From NCBI RefSeq assembly GCF_016920785.2, contig NW_024609835.1, forward strand, positions 21,729,108 to 21,793,107: a stretch of 64,000 nucleotides of DNA, given 5' to 3'. Both the position numbers and the translations under genes were made by a program. This DNA is from Ixodes scapularis (taxonomy: Eukaryota; Arthropoda; Arachnida; Ixodida; Ixodidae). Below are positions 33,670 through 44,592 of the stretch, piece by piece (position 1 is the stretch's first letter; every line of letters starts with the position of its first letter). The notes under the pieces are model-generated. The model was not told where the DNA came from. It searched no databases and worked only from the letters and a program-made list of their open reading frames with translations.

Positions 33670-35500
33670 TTACAGCTGGTGTAAAAGGCCAGTTTTATGT
33701 AGAAATTTTATAACTCGATTGAACGGTACCAAGGGTTGATCACCAAGTAGAAAGTATGGATGAAAAGGAAGATGATCCCGGAACAGTTCTGGGAAACATG
33801 ATTGGCGCTGTTGATTTAAAGATTTACAATGCCACAGGATGTGCAGGACAGTCATAGCTTTACCACAGTTGTCGCAGAGCTTAACATCCTCATTACAAAG
33901 AAGGTGCAGGTGAGTCAAACGGGTATGCCCAATTCTTAAGCGGCAAAGAAGAACTTCAACGTGACGGTCTTTATGAAAAGAGCTCTCCCATACCCCCAGA
34001 AGGGGCTTGATGACGTGGAGCTTGTTATCTTCTTCCATATCCCAATCCAGCTGCCATGACTTCATAATCAATTTTTGTATGAACGGTTTCAGGTCTTGGT
34101 GTGGCAGGCCAAGGGGCAGTTTTGGGCACTCTTTCGCAGATGCAGCAAGCAAGTCTGCTTTCTCATTGCCAGGAATACCCACGTGGCTTGGAACCCAGCA
34201 GAATTTGATCAGGTGTCCTTGCTGAAGAGCTCGATTTAACTGAACCCGAAGACGTTGCACAAGAGGGTTCTTGCTGTCTGTTAAGTACGAAATTGCTAGA
34301 AGAACGCTCTGGGAATCGACAAACAGAATTGCTTTCGTGATATTGTTCTCTAATAAATACTCCACAGCCATTAAAATGGCACACAATTCAGCTGTAAAAA
34401 TACTTGCAAGGGTGTTGAGCTGTCGAACTTTCCTGAAAGCATTGGAATAAACCGCACATCCCGCAAAAGTTGAGGTTTTAGACCCATCAGTGTATAAATG
34501 CAAATAGTCCTTGTATTTCTGTTGTAAATCGAAAAACTCCTGTTGAAGAACAAATGGTGAAACAGCTCTCTTTCTGTACTTGGACAGTAACCAGTCACAG
34601 GAGATTGGTAGAAGGTCCCAAGGTGCAACTCTCGCATTGCTCTTCAGCAAAGCAGCATCACTAAAGGGAAGATGGAGCGATGTTGTCATCCTTTGAACTC
34701 TGAAACTCAGTGGCCGAACAATACTAGGCTTGTTTTCAAAGAGTCGGAAGGATCTAGAAAGTTGGAGGGCACCAAAAGTGGGATGTTGAGGATAGCTGAG
34801 TATTTTGTAAGCATAACAAAGACTCAAATATTGCCTTCGTCTTTCCAGGGACATTTGATGTGTATCAGCATACAAGCTCAGCACAGGTGATGTTCGAAAT
34901 GCCCCCGTGGCAAGTCGGAGCCCCAGATGATGGACGGGGTCCAACATCTTTAGGGCAGACGGACGCGCCGACCCATAAACAATCGCGCCATAGTCCAGGC
35001 GGGACCGCACCAAGGAGTTATAGAGTCGTAAGAGGCACCGTCTGTCAGACCCCCAGGACGTATGCGACAGGACTTCGAGGATGTTTGATGAACGTAAGCA
35101 TTTATGTTTCAACTCTTTTAAGTGGGGTATAAAATTGAGCTTTTTATCAAATATTATTCCTAAAAACCTGTGTTTTTCCTTTACAGATATAGCAACATTA
35201 TTCAAGTGCAACACTGGATCTGGAAACAGACCACGGCGGAGAGAAAAGGAAACACAGATTGTCTTTTCAGGGGAGAACCTAAAGCCATTTTGATCAGCCC
35301 ACCTGCTCATCTTATTGATTGTGAGCTGCAGTTGCCGTTCACAGCTGGACAAGTTACAAGAGGAAAACAATATTTGCACATCGTCCACATACATTGAATA
35401 GGATACAGATGGTGGTATAACCTTAGCCAGACTATTAATTTTCACGGCAAAGAGTATAACGCTTAATACTCCACCCTGAGGGACGCCATTCTCCTGGGGA
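33670..35500 (-). pseudogene. LINE ORF2, downstream part: RT palm, thumb and RNase H
   Basis: In the -1 frame relative to the upstream part, the text resumes with QENGVPQGGVLS (RT block), then SMYVDDVQILF with the YVDD catalytic pair. RNase H follows with all catalytic residues: LYTDGSKTS (Asp), FTAELCAILM (Glu), FVDSQSVLLAI (Asp) and WVPSHVGIPGNEKADLL (His, Asp). The C-terminal end has a CCHC-like motif, CDNCGKAMTVLHILWHC, which is shared with the older copy. The protein would reverse-transcribe the element RNA at the nicked target and remove RNA. It is intact apart from needing the -1 shift near 35496-35502; the frame is open from 35628 but the part before 35500 is a shadow. Confidence 0.9.
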
Positions 35501-37382
35501 AAACATCCGACAAGATGGAGCCCAACCGCACTTGGAAGGTCCAACCCGTCAAGAAACTTTGAATGCAGCGAAGCATGCGACCTCGGAAACCATATGAGTA
35601 CAAGTCTCGAAGGATCCCATATCTCCAAGTCGTGTCGTAAGCCTTTTCTAGGTCAAAGAAGACAGAAACACAATGCTGGCGATGGACAAATGCTTCCCGA
35701 ATAGAAGTTTCCAGGCGGACAAGGTGGTCAACCGTGGAGCGGCCCGCTCGGAAGCCGCACTGATTTCTATCAAACACACCCTCTGCCTCTAAAAAGTGGA
35801 CAAGACGGCGATTAATAAGTCTCTCATAGGTCTTGCCCAGGCAGCTTGTCAATGCAATCGGGCGATAGCTCGTCGGTAGTGAGGGGTCTTTGCTGGGTTT
35901 CAGTAGAGGAATTATGTGCGCCATTTTCCAGCAGTCAGGAAAACAAGCAGCATCCCACAATAAATTAAAAAAGGTGAGCAAACTGTTTAAACATTCAGGC
36001 GATAGTCTCCTTAACATCTCGTATTGAATCCTATCTGGCCCAGCCGCAGAGTCTTTTTTGACGCCGAGAGCCAGTTCAAGCTCACACCGTGTAAATGGCT
36101 TGTTATAAGGAGCACCCTGACCACCAGACAAAGGAATAGTTTGTCTTTCTGCTACTGATCGAAACTTCTTAAAAGATTCACTATAATTGGCCGAGTTAGA
36201 CACTTCCTGGAAGTGTTTACCAAGTACATTTGCTTGTTCTTTAAGCGATGTTGCTGATGGAAAAAGAGGTACCCTGAAAGACCGATAGTCTCCCCTAATC
36301 TTCCTAAGATGATCCCACACTTCCTTTGAAGAAACAAAACTACTCAAAGAGGTTACATACTTTCTCCACGAACTGCCTTTAGCTTGCCTTCGTGTCCAGC
36401 GAGCTTTGGCTCTTCTTTTCTTGAATTCAAGTAGATTCCTTTGAGTGGGATAACGTCTGAAGATGCACCATGCCTTGTTTTGCAACTTGCGTGTTGTGGA
36501 GCAGTCCCTGTTCCACCATGGCTTGCACCTCTTGGGGAGTCGTCCAGAGGTCTGGGGGATAGTGTGTGATGCGGCATTTATAATCGCTTCAGTAACGTAC
36601 AGCGTGGCATCTTCAGGGCTCATATTTACTAGAACAGATGAATCAATAAAAGCCTCCAAACGAAAAAGAGACCAATCAGCCTTTTCCAATTTCCACCTTG
36701 GAAGTAGTGTCGGAATGGAAGTAATTGGCATCGTGCTTTCTAAAACAATAGGAAAATGATCGCTCCCAAAAGGGTTATTTAAAACAGTCCATGAAAAGCA
36801 TGGAAGTAAAATTGGTGATGCAATAGAAAGGTCAATAGATGTAAATGATTGATGTGCTGCACTAAAAAATGTAGGTTCCCTCCCATTATAAAGACACAAC
36901 CCAGATGATAATAAAAACCGCTCTACGACACCTCCACGTGAATCCTGGCGAGCACTACCCCAAAAAGGGTGGTGGGCATTAAAATCGCCTAAAATCAAAA
37001 AAGGTTGAGGTAGTTGTTTTACAAGTGACTCAAGTTCACTGATATGCAGTGGAGAGTTAGGTGGCAAATAGAGAGAAACAACAGTGATCAAGCGGTCAAC
37101 AAGAAGGCGTACCGCTACAGCCTCCAAGGGCGTAGAAAGGGGTACCTCCGAGCAAGCAACACCACTCTGCACCACCAGTGCCACTCCTCCCGACGTATTT
37201 GGGGAGAGTCTATCTTTCCTAAAAACTTGGTGCCGACGTAAAATCTGTGTATGAGTGTCATTTAAATGTGTTTCTTGCAGGCTGAGGGCGATTGGTCTCA
37301 ACTCGTCCATAAAATAATTTACATCATCTATATTTCTGATAAGGCCACGGCAGTTCCACTGCATAAAATGGAAATTGGTCAT
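35463..37382 (-). pseudogene. LINE ORF2, upstream part: endonuclease and RT fingers
   Basis: Starts at ATG 37382. The APE-type endonuclease fills about residues 1-230: MQWNCRGL (Asn), LSLQETHLND (Glu), LILGDFNAHHPFWGS (Asp, Asn) and FGSDHFPIVLE (terminal Asp-His). RT begins near residue 430 with AAGPDRIQYEML, then SYRPIALTSCLGKTYERLI, CGFRAGRSTVDHL and FFDLEKAYDTTW, which holds the first catalytic Asp of the palm. The reading then runs out of frame after VFP at about 35497 and stops at 35463. Endonuclease plus RT carry out target-primed insertion. Everything before the shift looks undamaged. Confidence 0.92.
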
Positions 37383-37482
37383 TGTTTAAAAAAGGAGATT
37401 AAAATATGAATAAAGAAGAAACCCTGGGCGAATAAATGAAAGTTCTAAAGCTGCTGCATGTGGCATAAATTAATTTACAATC

Positions 37483-38937
37483 TCACGTTGGAGGGATCAC
37501 AGGTTTTTTGCTTTTGTGTTTACTTTTAGAAGTCTGCCACTCCATGTCGTCTTGGTCAGACGCATGAGTGGAGACTTCTTCACACTCATCCATGGCCTCA
37601 GTTTCCTTAGGCGAGGCTTTTCCTGCTGGTTTCTTTAGGGTCGGGGAACGGGGCGCCATGCGCCGCCCGCGACCAGACCCAGCCAAAGGGGCAGAGGAGG
37701 TGCTGGGCGGAGCGTCACCCGAGTCCACCCGTTCCTGTCCCTTAGGCGCTGCAGGTGCGGCACGAGAGCCATGCCGCTCCTTCGATGATGCTCTCTCCAG
37801 GGAGTGTGGGCGAGAGTGTACACCCTTCTCCCTGGAAGGAGACTGCGGAGGAGGGACGGTTGCAGTAGCCACCGGCCCATCCTGGGTCTGGGAAACAGCC
37901 AGAGAGGACAAAGGCTGTTGTCCCGTTGGAGCGTGAGGGTTCGCACTCTGGCCGGGAGGGTCGGTAGACCGCCCGGCCGAGATCGCACGCCCCGGAAGCT
38001 GAATCTTCAGCTGGGGCGTGGGGGACTGCCGTGGCTTCCCATAGTCCAAAAAGGACGTCTGGGTTGCAACTGCAACCTTCAGTGGTGCAGGTCCCCGCTG
38101 CACCACTTGGGCGTAGCCGCCTTTTTGCACGAATGCAAAGCGACGGCGGGCTTCAGGATAAGAAAGGTTTTCTTTGACTTTCAAGGTGAGGACCTCTTTC
38201 TCGTCTTTCCATGTCTTGCATGATGTGGAGTATGCTGGGTGAGGTTCTGAGCAGTTTACGCAGTGGGGGTTGTTGGTACATGCATCGGCTTCGTGGTCGG
38301 TCTTGCTACACTTTGCACAGGTGGCCTTTCCACGGCAGCTTTGAGAGCCATGGCCAAATCTCTGGCACTTGAAGCATCTACGGGCGTTTGGCACATAAGG
38401 CCGAACCCTGCAGCGCAGGTACCCAGCCCTCACAGCTTCAGGAAGGACGGTCGATTGGAAAGTGAGTACCACATGTTTTGTCTTCAGCTCGTTCCCGTCA
38501 CGACGCATGGTGATACGCCTTGCAGCTGTGACACCTTGGTCAGAGAGGCCTTCAACAATTTCACTTTCAGAGCTATCAAGAAGGTCATCCTCGGAGATAA
38601 CTCCTTGAATGCTGTTTAACGTTCGGTGGGAAGAGACAGAGACGTCATAGCCAGAAACAGACGTTAAGCCTAATAGCGCACTACTCTGCTGATTTGTTTC
38701 CACCTCAACAAGTAAATCCCCAGAGCTCATTTTCTTCGCTTTGTAGTTTCTCCCAATTGCACCTTCAAGTACCTTTGCTACTAAGAATGGGGACATTTGT
38801 GAGAGTCGTTTATCACCTTCAGAATGTATAACTAAAAACTTGGAGAATTTCGAAGGAAGGTCAGGTGTTTTTGCAGTGGTGGCTTCGGTGCGGACCCTTT
38901 TCAGGGCCCGATCAGTGGTTTTTTGCCTAGAACCCAT
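37483..38937 (-). CDS. LINE ORF1, RNA-binding Gag-like protein
   Basis: Chosen start is the ATG at 38937 (MGSRQKTTDRALKRVRTE), because the same Met is kept in the decayed copy; an open GTG lies 33 codons upstream. The product is 484 residues. Residues about 30-180 look like an RRM/PRE_C2HC-type fold (KFSKFLVIHSEGD ... SSGDLLVEVET), and three zinc knuckles follow at about 189-240: CFKCQRFGHGSQSC, CAKCSKTDHEADAC and CVNCSEPHPAYSTSC. The tail is Pro/Ser/Lys-rich and ends KSKHKSKKPV. In I-type LINEs this protein binds element RNA. There are no stops or shifts. ORF2 begins 100 bp after its stop. Confidence 0.92.
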   Translation of the reverse strand: MGSRQKTTDRALKRVRTEATTAKTPDLPSKFSKFLVIHSEGDKRLSQMSPFLVAKVLEGAIGRNYKAKKMSSGDLLVEVETNQQSSALLGLTSVSGYDVSVSSHRTLNSIQGVISEDDLLDSSESEIVEGLSDQGVTAARRITMRRDGNELKTKHVVLTFQSTVLPEAVRAGYLRCRVRPYVPNARRCFKCQRFGHGSQSCRGKATCAKCSKTDHEADACTNNPHCVNCSEPHPAYSTSCKTWKDEKEVLTLKVKENLSYPEARRRFAFVQKGGYAQVVQRGPAPLKVAVATQTSFLDYGKPRQSPTPQLKIQLPGRAISAGRSTDPPGQSANPHAPTGQQPLSSLAVSQTQDGPVATATVPPPQSPSREKGVHSRPHSLERASSKERHGSRAAPAAPKGQERVDSGDAPPSTSSAPLAGSGRGRRMAPRSPTLKKPAGKASPKETEAMDECEEVSTHASDQDDMEWQTSKSKHKSKKPVIPPT

Positions 38938-39404
38938 AAAGATGGGAGAAAAGTTCAGTGCCCGGGTGCACCACCCACCACGGAGCCCAACAAGGGGGTA
39001 GGTAATGTGCCATAACAAGAAAGGCTTGGCTGACACAATTACACTACCAGTGCTGCCCGGGCACTATACCCTAGTGTGGTTGCAGGGACAGGACCTGTTT
39101 CCACTCAAGGTTAGCCCTTGCCGCCTAAGAAGGTGAAAAAAGAAGGAAGAGAGTGCAGAAGAAAAGAGAAAGAGGTGTTAGGAAAAGTGAAAGAAGGAAG
39201 AAGAGGGTAGAAGAGGCGACTGACTGAATCATCCTGGTCGGGCCAAGCCAGGACACCCGTCTACGAGAAGCAGGGGTCGAAGCGGTGTATTGCCTCGCCC
39301 GGGGGGCCCCGAAGGGTCCAAACATACCCCGGGCTCAGCTCAACCACCAGGGTCCCCTTTTCCCCGGACACGGGTACGCCACGCACAGCCAGACGTGGGT
39401 GGGC

Positions 39405-39624
39405 GAACCCACATGGCTCGGGGTTCGTAGTGACGCCACTCACCATGCACCTACAAAAGTAGGTGCCCCCTGCGTGCGGGTATGGTGGCCCACGTGGCTG
39501 GGGTCCGTGGTGACGCTACTCACCAAGCACCTAGCACCTAAGGTGCAGGTGCCCCCTGCGGGGCTCGGGGTCCGTGGAGACGCCACTCTCCAAACACCTG
39601 CTTTCACAGGTGCCCCCTGCGGGG
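39405..39624 (-). promoter_or_regulatory. Tandem monomers in the LINE 5' UTR
   Basis: Three head-to-tail units of about 60-80 bp each carry GGGGTCCGTGGTGACGC, CACTCACCAA.CACCT and AGGTGCCCCCTGCG blocks (plus-strand wording). Two similar units occur at 15160-15300 in the old copy. Repeated 5' UTR monomers often act as the internal promoter of LINEs, as in mouse L1; that role here is inference. Confidence 0.75.
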
Positions 39625-39885
39625 AATATTAAAAATAGAAAATGCAAACCCCAATTCGGTGGCCTTGAAAAAGCTGCGGATACGTTGATCGAAAAAAAAA
39701 TAATAATAATCGAGGACACCTAAGCACCCACTGTGAGTTGTGAATGCAAAAACATGAATGTCGTTCTTCCGCTTCCTTAGTTCGTTTGCGGCGTACTGGC
39801 GTGGACGGCCACGCTTCGTTACGGCCGAGGTTGCGGCCACCGAAGATATAGATGCCTCAGGCGCCGCACGTGCTCACACAAAAGG

Positions 39886-40542
39886 GTGGACGGCTTTGAT
39901 ATACAAGTAACGAAACTAGAAGATGGAGGGTACCCTCTTACGCTTATTAAACATGTGGCAGAAGGATTGCTACGAAAGCTTCGGGGAGGGGGAAGGGGTA
40001 GTGGAAAGGTCAGGCGGAATGTGAGACCGACTGAGATACCATATGTGCACAAATTTAGCCATAGTCTGAAGAAAGTGGGCGAAAAACATGGAGTACCGAT
40101 ACTACTCTCAGCGCCTCAGAAATTGGGTAATCTGTGTGCAAGAATAGAAAGGGGAGATTTGAGGGTGGGTATATGTAAGAAGAAGCCTAGAACTAAATAT
40201 GTGGAGTGCAAGGAAGGGGTGGTGTATAGAATACCTTTAATGTGTGGGAGGGTTTACATAGGACAAACCGGAAGGTGCATCAACGACAGACTAAGGGAAG
40301 ACGCACTGGCAGTAAGATCTTCGCCTTCGGGTAATCTTGCGATACACTGCAACCGATGCGATTGTGGCCCAAAGCTTCAGGAAGCTGTTTTCCTGAGCAG
40401 GAATCGTAAACAAATGACAAGGGAAATGTCGGAGGCGTTTTTCATAAGGAAGTGCGACAGCGACACGTCCATCAGCGCCCCATTGATAGCATTGTACGAT
40501 TCGGAGGTGGCGTATCTTCAGTCCTTTGTTAGCCCAAGCTAG
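39886..40542 (+). pseudogene. Penelope-like element C-terminal part with GIY-YIG nuclease
   Basis: Open for about 218 codons. It begins within the connector (FDIQVTKLEDGGYPLTLI) and includes VPYVHKFSHSLKK-type wording (PYVHKFSHSLKKVGEKHGV), CARIERGDLRVG, then the nuclease signature VYRIPLMCGRVYIGQTGR followed by CINDRLRED. The end, RKQMTREMSEAFFIRK and SAPLIALYDSEVAYL, is the usual PLE C-terminus. The RT domain is absent upstream, so it is 5'-truncated; the first codon used is arbitrary. The 3' untranslated end continues to about 40705 with AATAAACCTCAGTTGC. Confidence 0.85.
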
Positions 40543-40705
40543 AAAGATTATATATAGATTCTTGAACAATGTTTTTACATGACGTGGATGGTTGTTGACA
40601 AGGCATATATGTTTCTTCTTTGGTTTAAATGACAATAAACCTCAGTTGCAAGTGCGCTCTACTGTGTGTGTGTCTTCTTTCACTGGTCCTCGTTTTTTTA
40701 GCGCT
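40543..40705 (+). other. PLE 3' untranslated end
   Basis: Follows the PLE stop. It has ACAATAAACCTCAGTTGCAA and ends near CCTCGTTTTTTTAGCGCTTT. The outer ends of the PLE pair at 1709-2805 also finish with a GCGCTG-type block, so this is a family-like terminus. Confidence 0.65.
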
Positions 40706-41145
40706 TTTATTCCTGAAAAGGAGCAGAAGCGGCCGCAGCCCGCCGCCTCTCCTGCAACGCCTGACACAAGAGCGGCGGCCGAGCGCGCTCTCGTTAAGTG
40801 GCCGTAGCCCCCCCCCCCCTCCTCCCCTCTCTCTCTCTCTCTCCTGCAACACCTGACACGAGAGCAGCGGCCGAGCGCACACTCTCATGAAGCGGCCGCC
40901 AATGGTTGTCTCGACGCCATATTGAGAATGAGGAGTACATGTACTTCCTGTCATCTACGCAACATTTTTTTTTTTTTAATCTGAAAGCATTATTATTTTA
41001 TGAAGCGGAGCCAACAACACCTGTAAAAAAACAAAAAAAAAACAAAAAAAACGAAAGAAATGCTGATTTTCAGCGACGTACCGCGGGCATACCGCGGGCT
41101 GGATGACGTTTCTACCCCACTCCCTTGTTTTCGATCTGTGATCGT
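40706..41145. other. Low-complexity region
   Basis: Contains a C12 run and (CT)n near 40808-40845, two diverged copies of AGAGC.GCGGCCGAGCGC, and A-rich runs near 41025-41055. No gene is seen. Confidence 0.5.
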
Positions 41146-43640
41146 TGGTACAGACTCCCCACCGAATCGGTATTGCCCCATTCTAAATGTTCGTTAGCTC
41201 TAGTGGATAGAGAAGTTGAATTGGTATTTTTAGAATACCGTTCTTGTTCGAGCGTACTATACATGCACGGATCTTGCCGTTTCGTCCACAGAAGACTTTT
41301 TCAACTCTTCCCATTTTTCAAAGTAAACGTGAAAGCGGTTCCTTCAGGAGGACGAACTGACCCAACTCCAGACGTGGCGATTGCCGCCCTTTTGTTTCAT
41401 AGGCAGATCGAAGCACTTTTATATATTCTGACCTTCACGTTTCCCAGAATCTGTAGAGGAACGCTATCCTTCGTTTCCACAACTGAAGGAGCAACTCCGG
41501 AGACGTCTCTAAATCTTCTCTCAGCCACTGCAAGTGTTGTCAGCCGTCGTCCAGGGAGAAAGCTCGCCGGTGTGAGCGGTTGGCCGCCGTGAAGCTCATT
41601 GTAAATTAACATTAGGGGGTGTGAATTTAGCATCGCCTCAATTTCACAAAAGACTGTGGACAATTTTCTGCGTCCATACTTTTTCTTCCGATAATTGTTT
41701 TTCGTCCCACCCTCACAAATCGAGTTGGTCACTCGTAGAATCCTCTCCATCAAGGCGCACGCTCGACAGTAAAACGCCACTCAGTGGTCGCAATGGCGAA
41801 GCGATTCACCATTTATGAGTGTTCAAGGATCTTCCAAAATTCTTCCATGTCTCTCGAGACTCGCTTGAAGATTAGTGCGTTGTCTGAGTAGATCATAAGG
41901 GACAGTCACCTTCGTGACACAAACCTACGGAAAGCCAGAGGAAAACTTCTCGTCGAAATGTCTGGTACGAGCTTTAAAAGGGTCCTGCAATGACTTTTTT
42001 TACTAATTTTTAATTTGCACCGAACCTGAGCACACTGAACGTAGTACTTTAATGAAACCTTTCTTTCCTCGAATTTCGCTTTACCTTAAAAGTTATAGGC
42101 AAATTCATATTACAAAAAAAAAGCAAAAAATAACCTTCTTCATGACGTCCTTGGTTGCTTGAGTGGCCGTGAACTAGAGGAGGGCTAGTACGCTATGCGA
42201 GCGCTCACGGCTGCCGCACTCCGTGTCGACGGCGCGAGAGGGCGCCACTAAAGCATGTTCTGGATAGGCTGTATGCAGCGGGCAGCCAGAGCGGCTCACA
42301 TTTCATTTGCTACGCGATTAAACACTAATTCGGCATGAAACTTCATTGGCCACGAACGACAGCAAACACGGGGTAAATATCAGTTAAGAATGGGAGCCAC
42401 TTCGCGGTGCCAAACCGCGAAACGGCCAAACCGCCAGAGAAAGCTGCTCGCCGAAGGCCTTCGGAACTCTCGGAGCCGATCGGATCCTCCAGTTCCTACG
42501 ACCGCAGCGCCGCCACGTACATCCGGTGCCTTTCCGTGTCGGCGCCTGATTCCACTACTCCTTTCTAGTATCCGCCGCCTTTTCCACCGCTTGGTGGCGG
42601 GTATGTCGACGTGTCATTTCTTGTTTCCGTACTTTATAAACTGCATCTGTTTCTTTTCTGATCTAAAATACTGAACAAAAACTATTTTTATACCTAATTG
42701 AAACGGTCCGCCCCACTTGTATTCTGTATTTCGACTAGAAAAGAAGCTTTTAGCGGCTCTGACCAGTAGTAAGGCCAGGACCAAAGACGTCACACATCGC
42801 GCGCTTTCGGTACCGCGGGTCGCCTCCGTCGGTGGAGGAGGTTTCCGCGTCGTTCGGTTAAAATATGACGCACTGATATTTAGTTACTCTCTCCGTGTCC
42901 GCTGGCTTGCCCGAACCCCAAGAGACGTGGAAACCGCAAAAAAGGTAGGCGCTTGACTATGATTGCAGGGCCCCTTTAAGTGGACCGCCTGTGTCACAGA
43001 CCAAGTAAACAAAGTGTTGTACGACTTACGGATGACCTCCTTTGTCTGTATGTACATCGGCACTGCAAATCTACACCGACTGCCTCGATAGATTCAGCCT
43101 GCTTCGTTCTCGTACACGGCAAAGATCCCGTTGGAGCACTCGCCGGAGTAGCGCTAAATCGCTGGCACGTTACATACGCCCGCAGCACCTTCATTACCAG
43201 CTCTCGAAACCGAAGGATCTAACACCTCTCAAGGAGCTCTACAAGCGTGCCTGTCACTCTCGCGTGCAGCATCATCCGGTCAGCTTCTATCGAGAGTAGC
43301 GTGGAATATCGAAGCTGTTTCGGTAGTACGATGAGGTTTCGTTCATCATGTGTCATATTGTCAGATCGGAGTCGACCACTTATGCGAAGCACTTCCTCCT
43401 GGTCGATGAAAGTACTGAAGTCTCGGAGAGGAGAAGTAGATGGGGTCTCGGCTTTGTTGCTCGCGCATCGAAGCTCGGCAGCAAGCGTCGATCGCCGTGA
43501 CTCTTTTGTCCAGTATGTTCGCTCTTCTTGGATTTCTTCCTGACGTTCTGGAGGAAGCGAAACATTCACGCTGTTTTCGGTTCAGTCTTGAAACCGAGTT
43601 GAATGCGGTGACATCGAGCAACAATGCAGATGATGTTTAA
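41146..43640 (-). pseudogene. BEL/Pao integrase, split by a MITE
   Basis: The N-terminal zinc region (43569-43219) reads EEVLRISGRLRSDN, LIVLPKQLRYSTLL and LHARVTGTLVELLE. Then ATPASAPTGSLP and EAVGVDLQCR (first Asp of the core) follow at about 43170-43060. The MITE 41978-42975 interrupts the core. After it come YSDNALIF (second Asp, about 41893) and, near 41810-41760, the EWRFTVERAP block in another frame, then the C-terminal part INSRP-like MLNSHPLM, GQPLTPASFLPGRRL (41620-41530). A TGA stop lies between the halves. The intact enzyme would join element DNA to the chromosome. Confidence 0.8.
41974..42979. mobile_element. 998-bp TTAA-flanked MITE inside integrase
   Basis: TTAA lies at 41974-41977 and 42976-42979. 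The element 41978-42975 begins AAGGGTCCTGCAAT and ends with the complement of AGGGGCCCTGCAAT (12 of 14 match). Removing the element and one TTAA restores a continuous integrase reading frame across the site, so the boundaries are exact. TTAA duplication is typical of piggyBac-type transposons. No transposase is encoded; the inside holds only short frames. Confidence 0.9.
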
Positions 43641-43679
43641 ATTATGTCCAACACGAGCTTATCTTGAGGTAGCTCCTCG

Positions 43680-44250
43680 CGCTCCTCTTTGGGCCACTCT
43701 TTCGCTAGCGCAATGGCAACCAACTGGGCACCGAGCACCAGAGTGGAGGGGAGACCATTCGAGATGCGGTCAGATCTCGCGACATGAGGTCGGCGGGGCT
43801 CACCTTTGCTTGCCAGTGGTGCCATGTCGCGTCTTGGCAGTTCTTCTGGGTCCTTCGAGAAATCTGCTTGTTGTCTACCACCCTGACGTCTACATTCCAT
43901 GGAAATTCGACTTCGTATCTCCCATCTGACTTGGCGATCGTGGCCTCAAAGTCTCGCATGACCTTGTTCTTCGACGGATAGTCCATGGATTCGTTGATGA
44001 CATTCATACTCACTATATCCCCGAATTGCTTAAGGCTTGGCATGAGTTCGGGCTCTTACACCACCGTTCTCAGCACGACCGCCTGGGAGCAACTAATGAC
44101 TGCGAAGCTTAAACCTGTTCGTTTCTTAACCGCCTATTCATATATGGTCTCCGCCGCCGTCAGGATTCCTCTCAGTTGGTGAATCCTTTCAGTGATGCAC
44201 ACCCAACAGTGATCCAACCCTAGCAGGATGTTGACGCCGCGTTGTTCCAG
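43680..44250 (-). pseudogene. BEL/Pao pro-RT linker joined to RNase H end
   Basis: The 5' part reads LKQFGDIVSMNVIN and MRDFEATIAKSDGRYEVEFP, which in BEL/Pao proteins precedes the RT. At about 43885 it passes directly into VVDNKQISRRTQ and HHWQAKVSPADLMSRDL, which in the family lies at the end of RNase H. The RT core with its catalytic Asp pair is therefore missing by deletion. Confidence 0.75.
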
Positions 44251-44592
44251 TCAGGTCATGCTGTCTCCTACGGGGCAGCCGAGCTCCTCTAACGTCGCGA
44301 TGATGGATTCATCTGGGCTTGGGAGAGCCTGTTCGCAGATGGTAGGTGCTTCGATCGCGTCGACCTCATATCTTTGATTGTACCGTTGGTCCCGCAAAGC
44401 CACTTGCACCCTTCGAAACGCACGCTCGGCTCTTTTGCCTCTGAACACACCAGATGGGAAGTTCTCCGTCCCGAGCTTTTTGCAACCGAGTCTCTCGGAC
44501 GGCTCCTCCGAAAAGAAGGAGCGCTGGATGCCGCTGTCAAAAAGAATTCGGTCTAGTCTTCTATTATTTTTTGTCCCAGCCCATGTGCTCAC
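44251..44592 (-). pseudogene. BEL/Pao aspartic protease region
   Basis: The frame has RRLDRILFDSGIQRSFFSE, where DSG is the protease active site, then LGCKKLGTENFPSGVF and, later, IEAPTICEQALPSP, in the order seen in BEL/Pao polyproteins. It would cut Gag-Pol. The open frame continues cleanly to a stop at 44251, but the preceding Gag end is in another frame. Confidence 0.78.

Larger units (their letters stand above)
33542..39637 (-). mobile_element. Full-length I-type LINE with 13-bp target duplications
   Basis: The direct repeat AATATTAAAAATA lies at 33542-33554 and 39625-39637. Between them is a 6070-bp minus-strand element (39624 to 33555): a 5' UTR with tandem monomers, ORF1 with zinc knuckles, ORF2 with APE endonuclease, RT and RNase H, a 115-bp 3' UTR and a terminal (CAT)n run. 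RNase H after RT places it in the I/R1/LOA group of LINEs (established domain architecture). All domains are open except for one frameshift in RT. It is the best-preserved LINE here and has an older relative at 9.6-15.3 kb. Confidence 0.95.

Noticed and set aside
36353..36577. Short frames inside the LINE ORFs on either strand
   Set aside because: Shadows of ORF1/ORF2.
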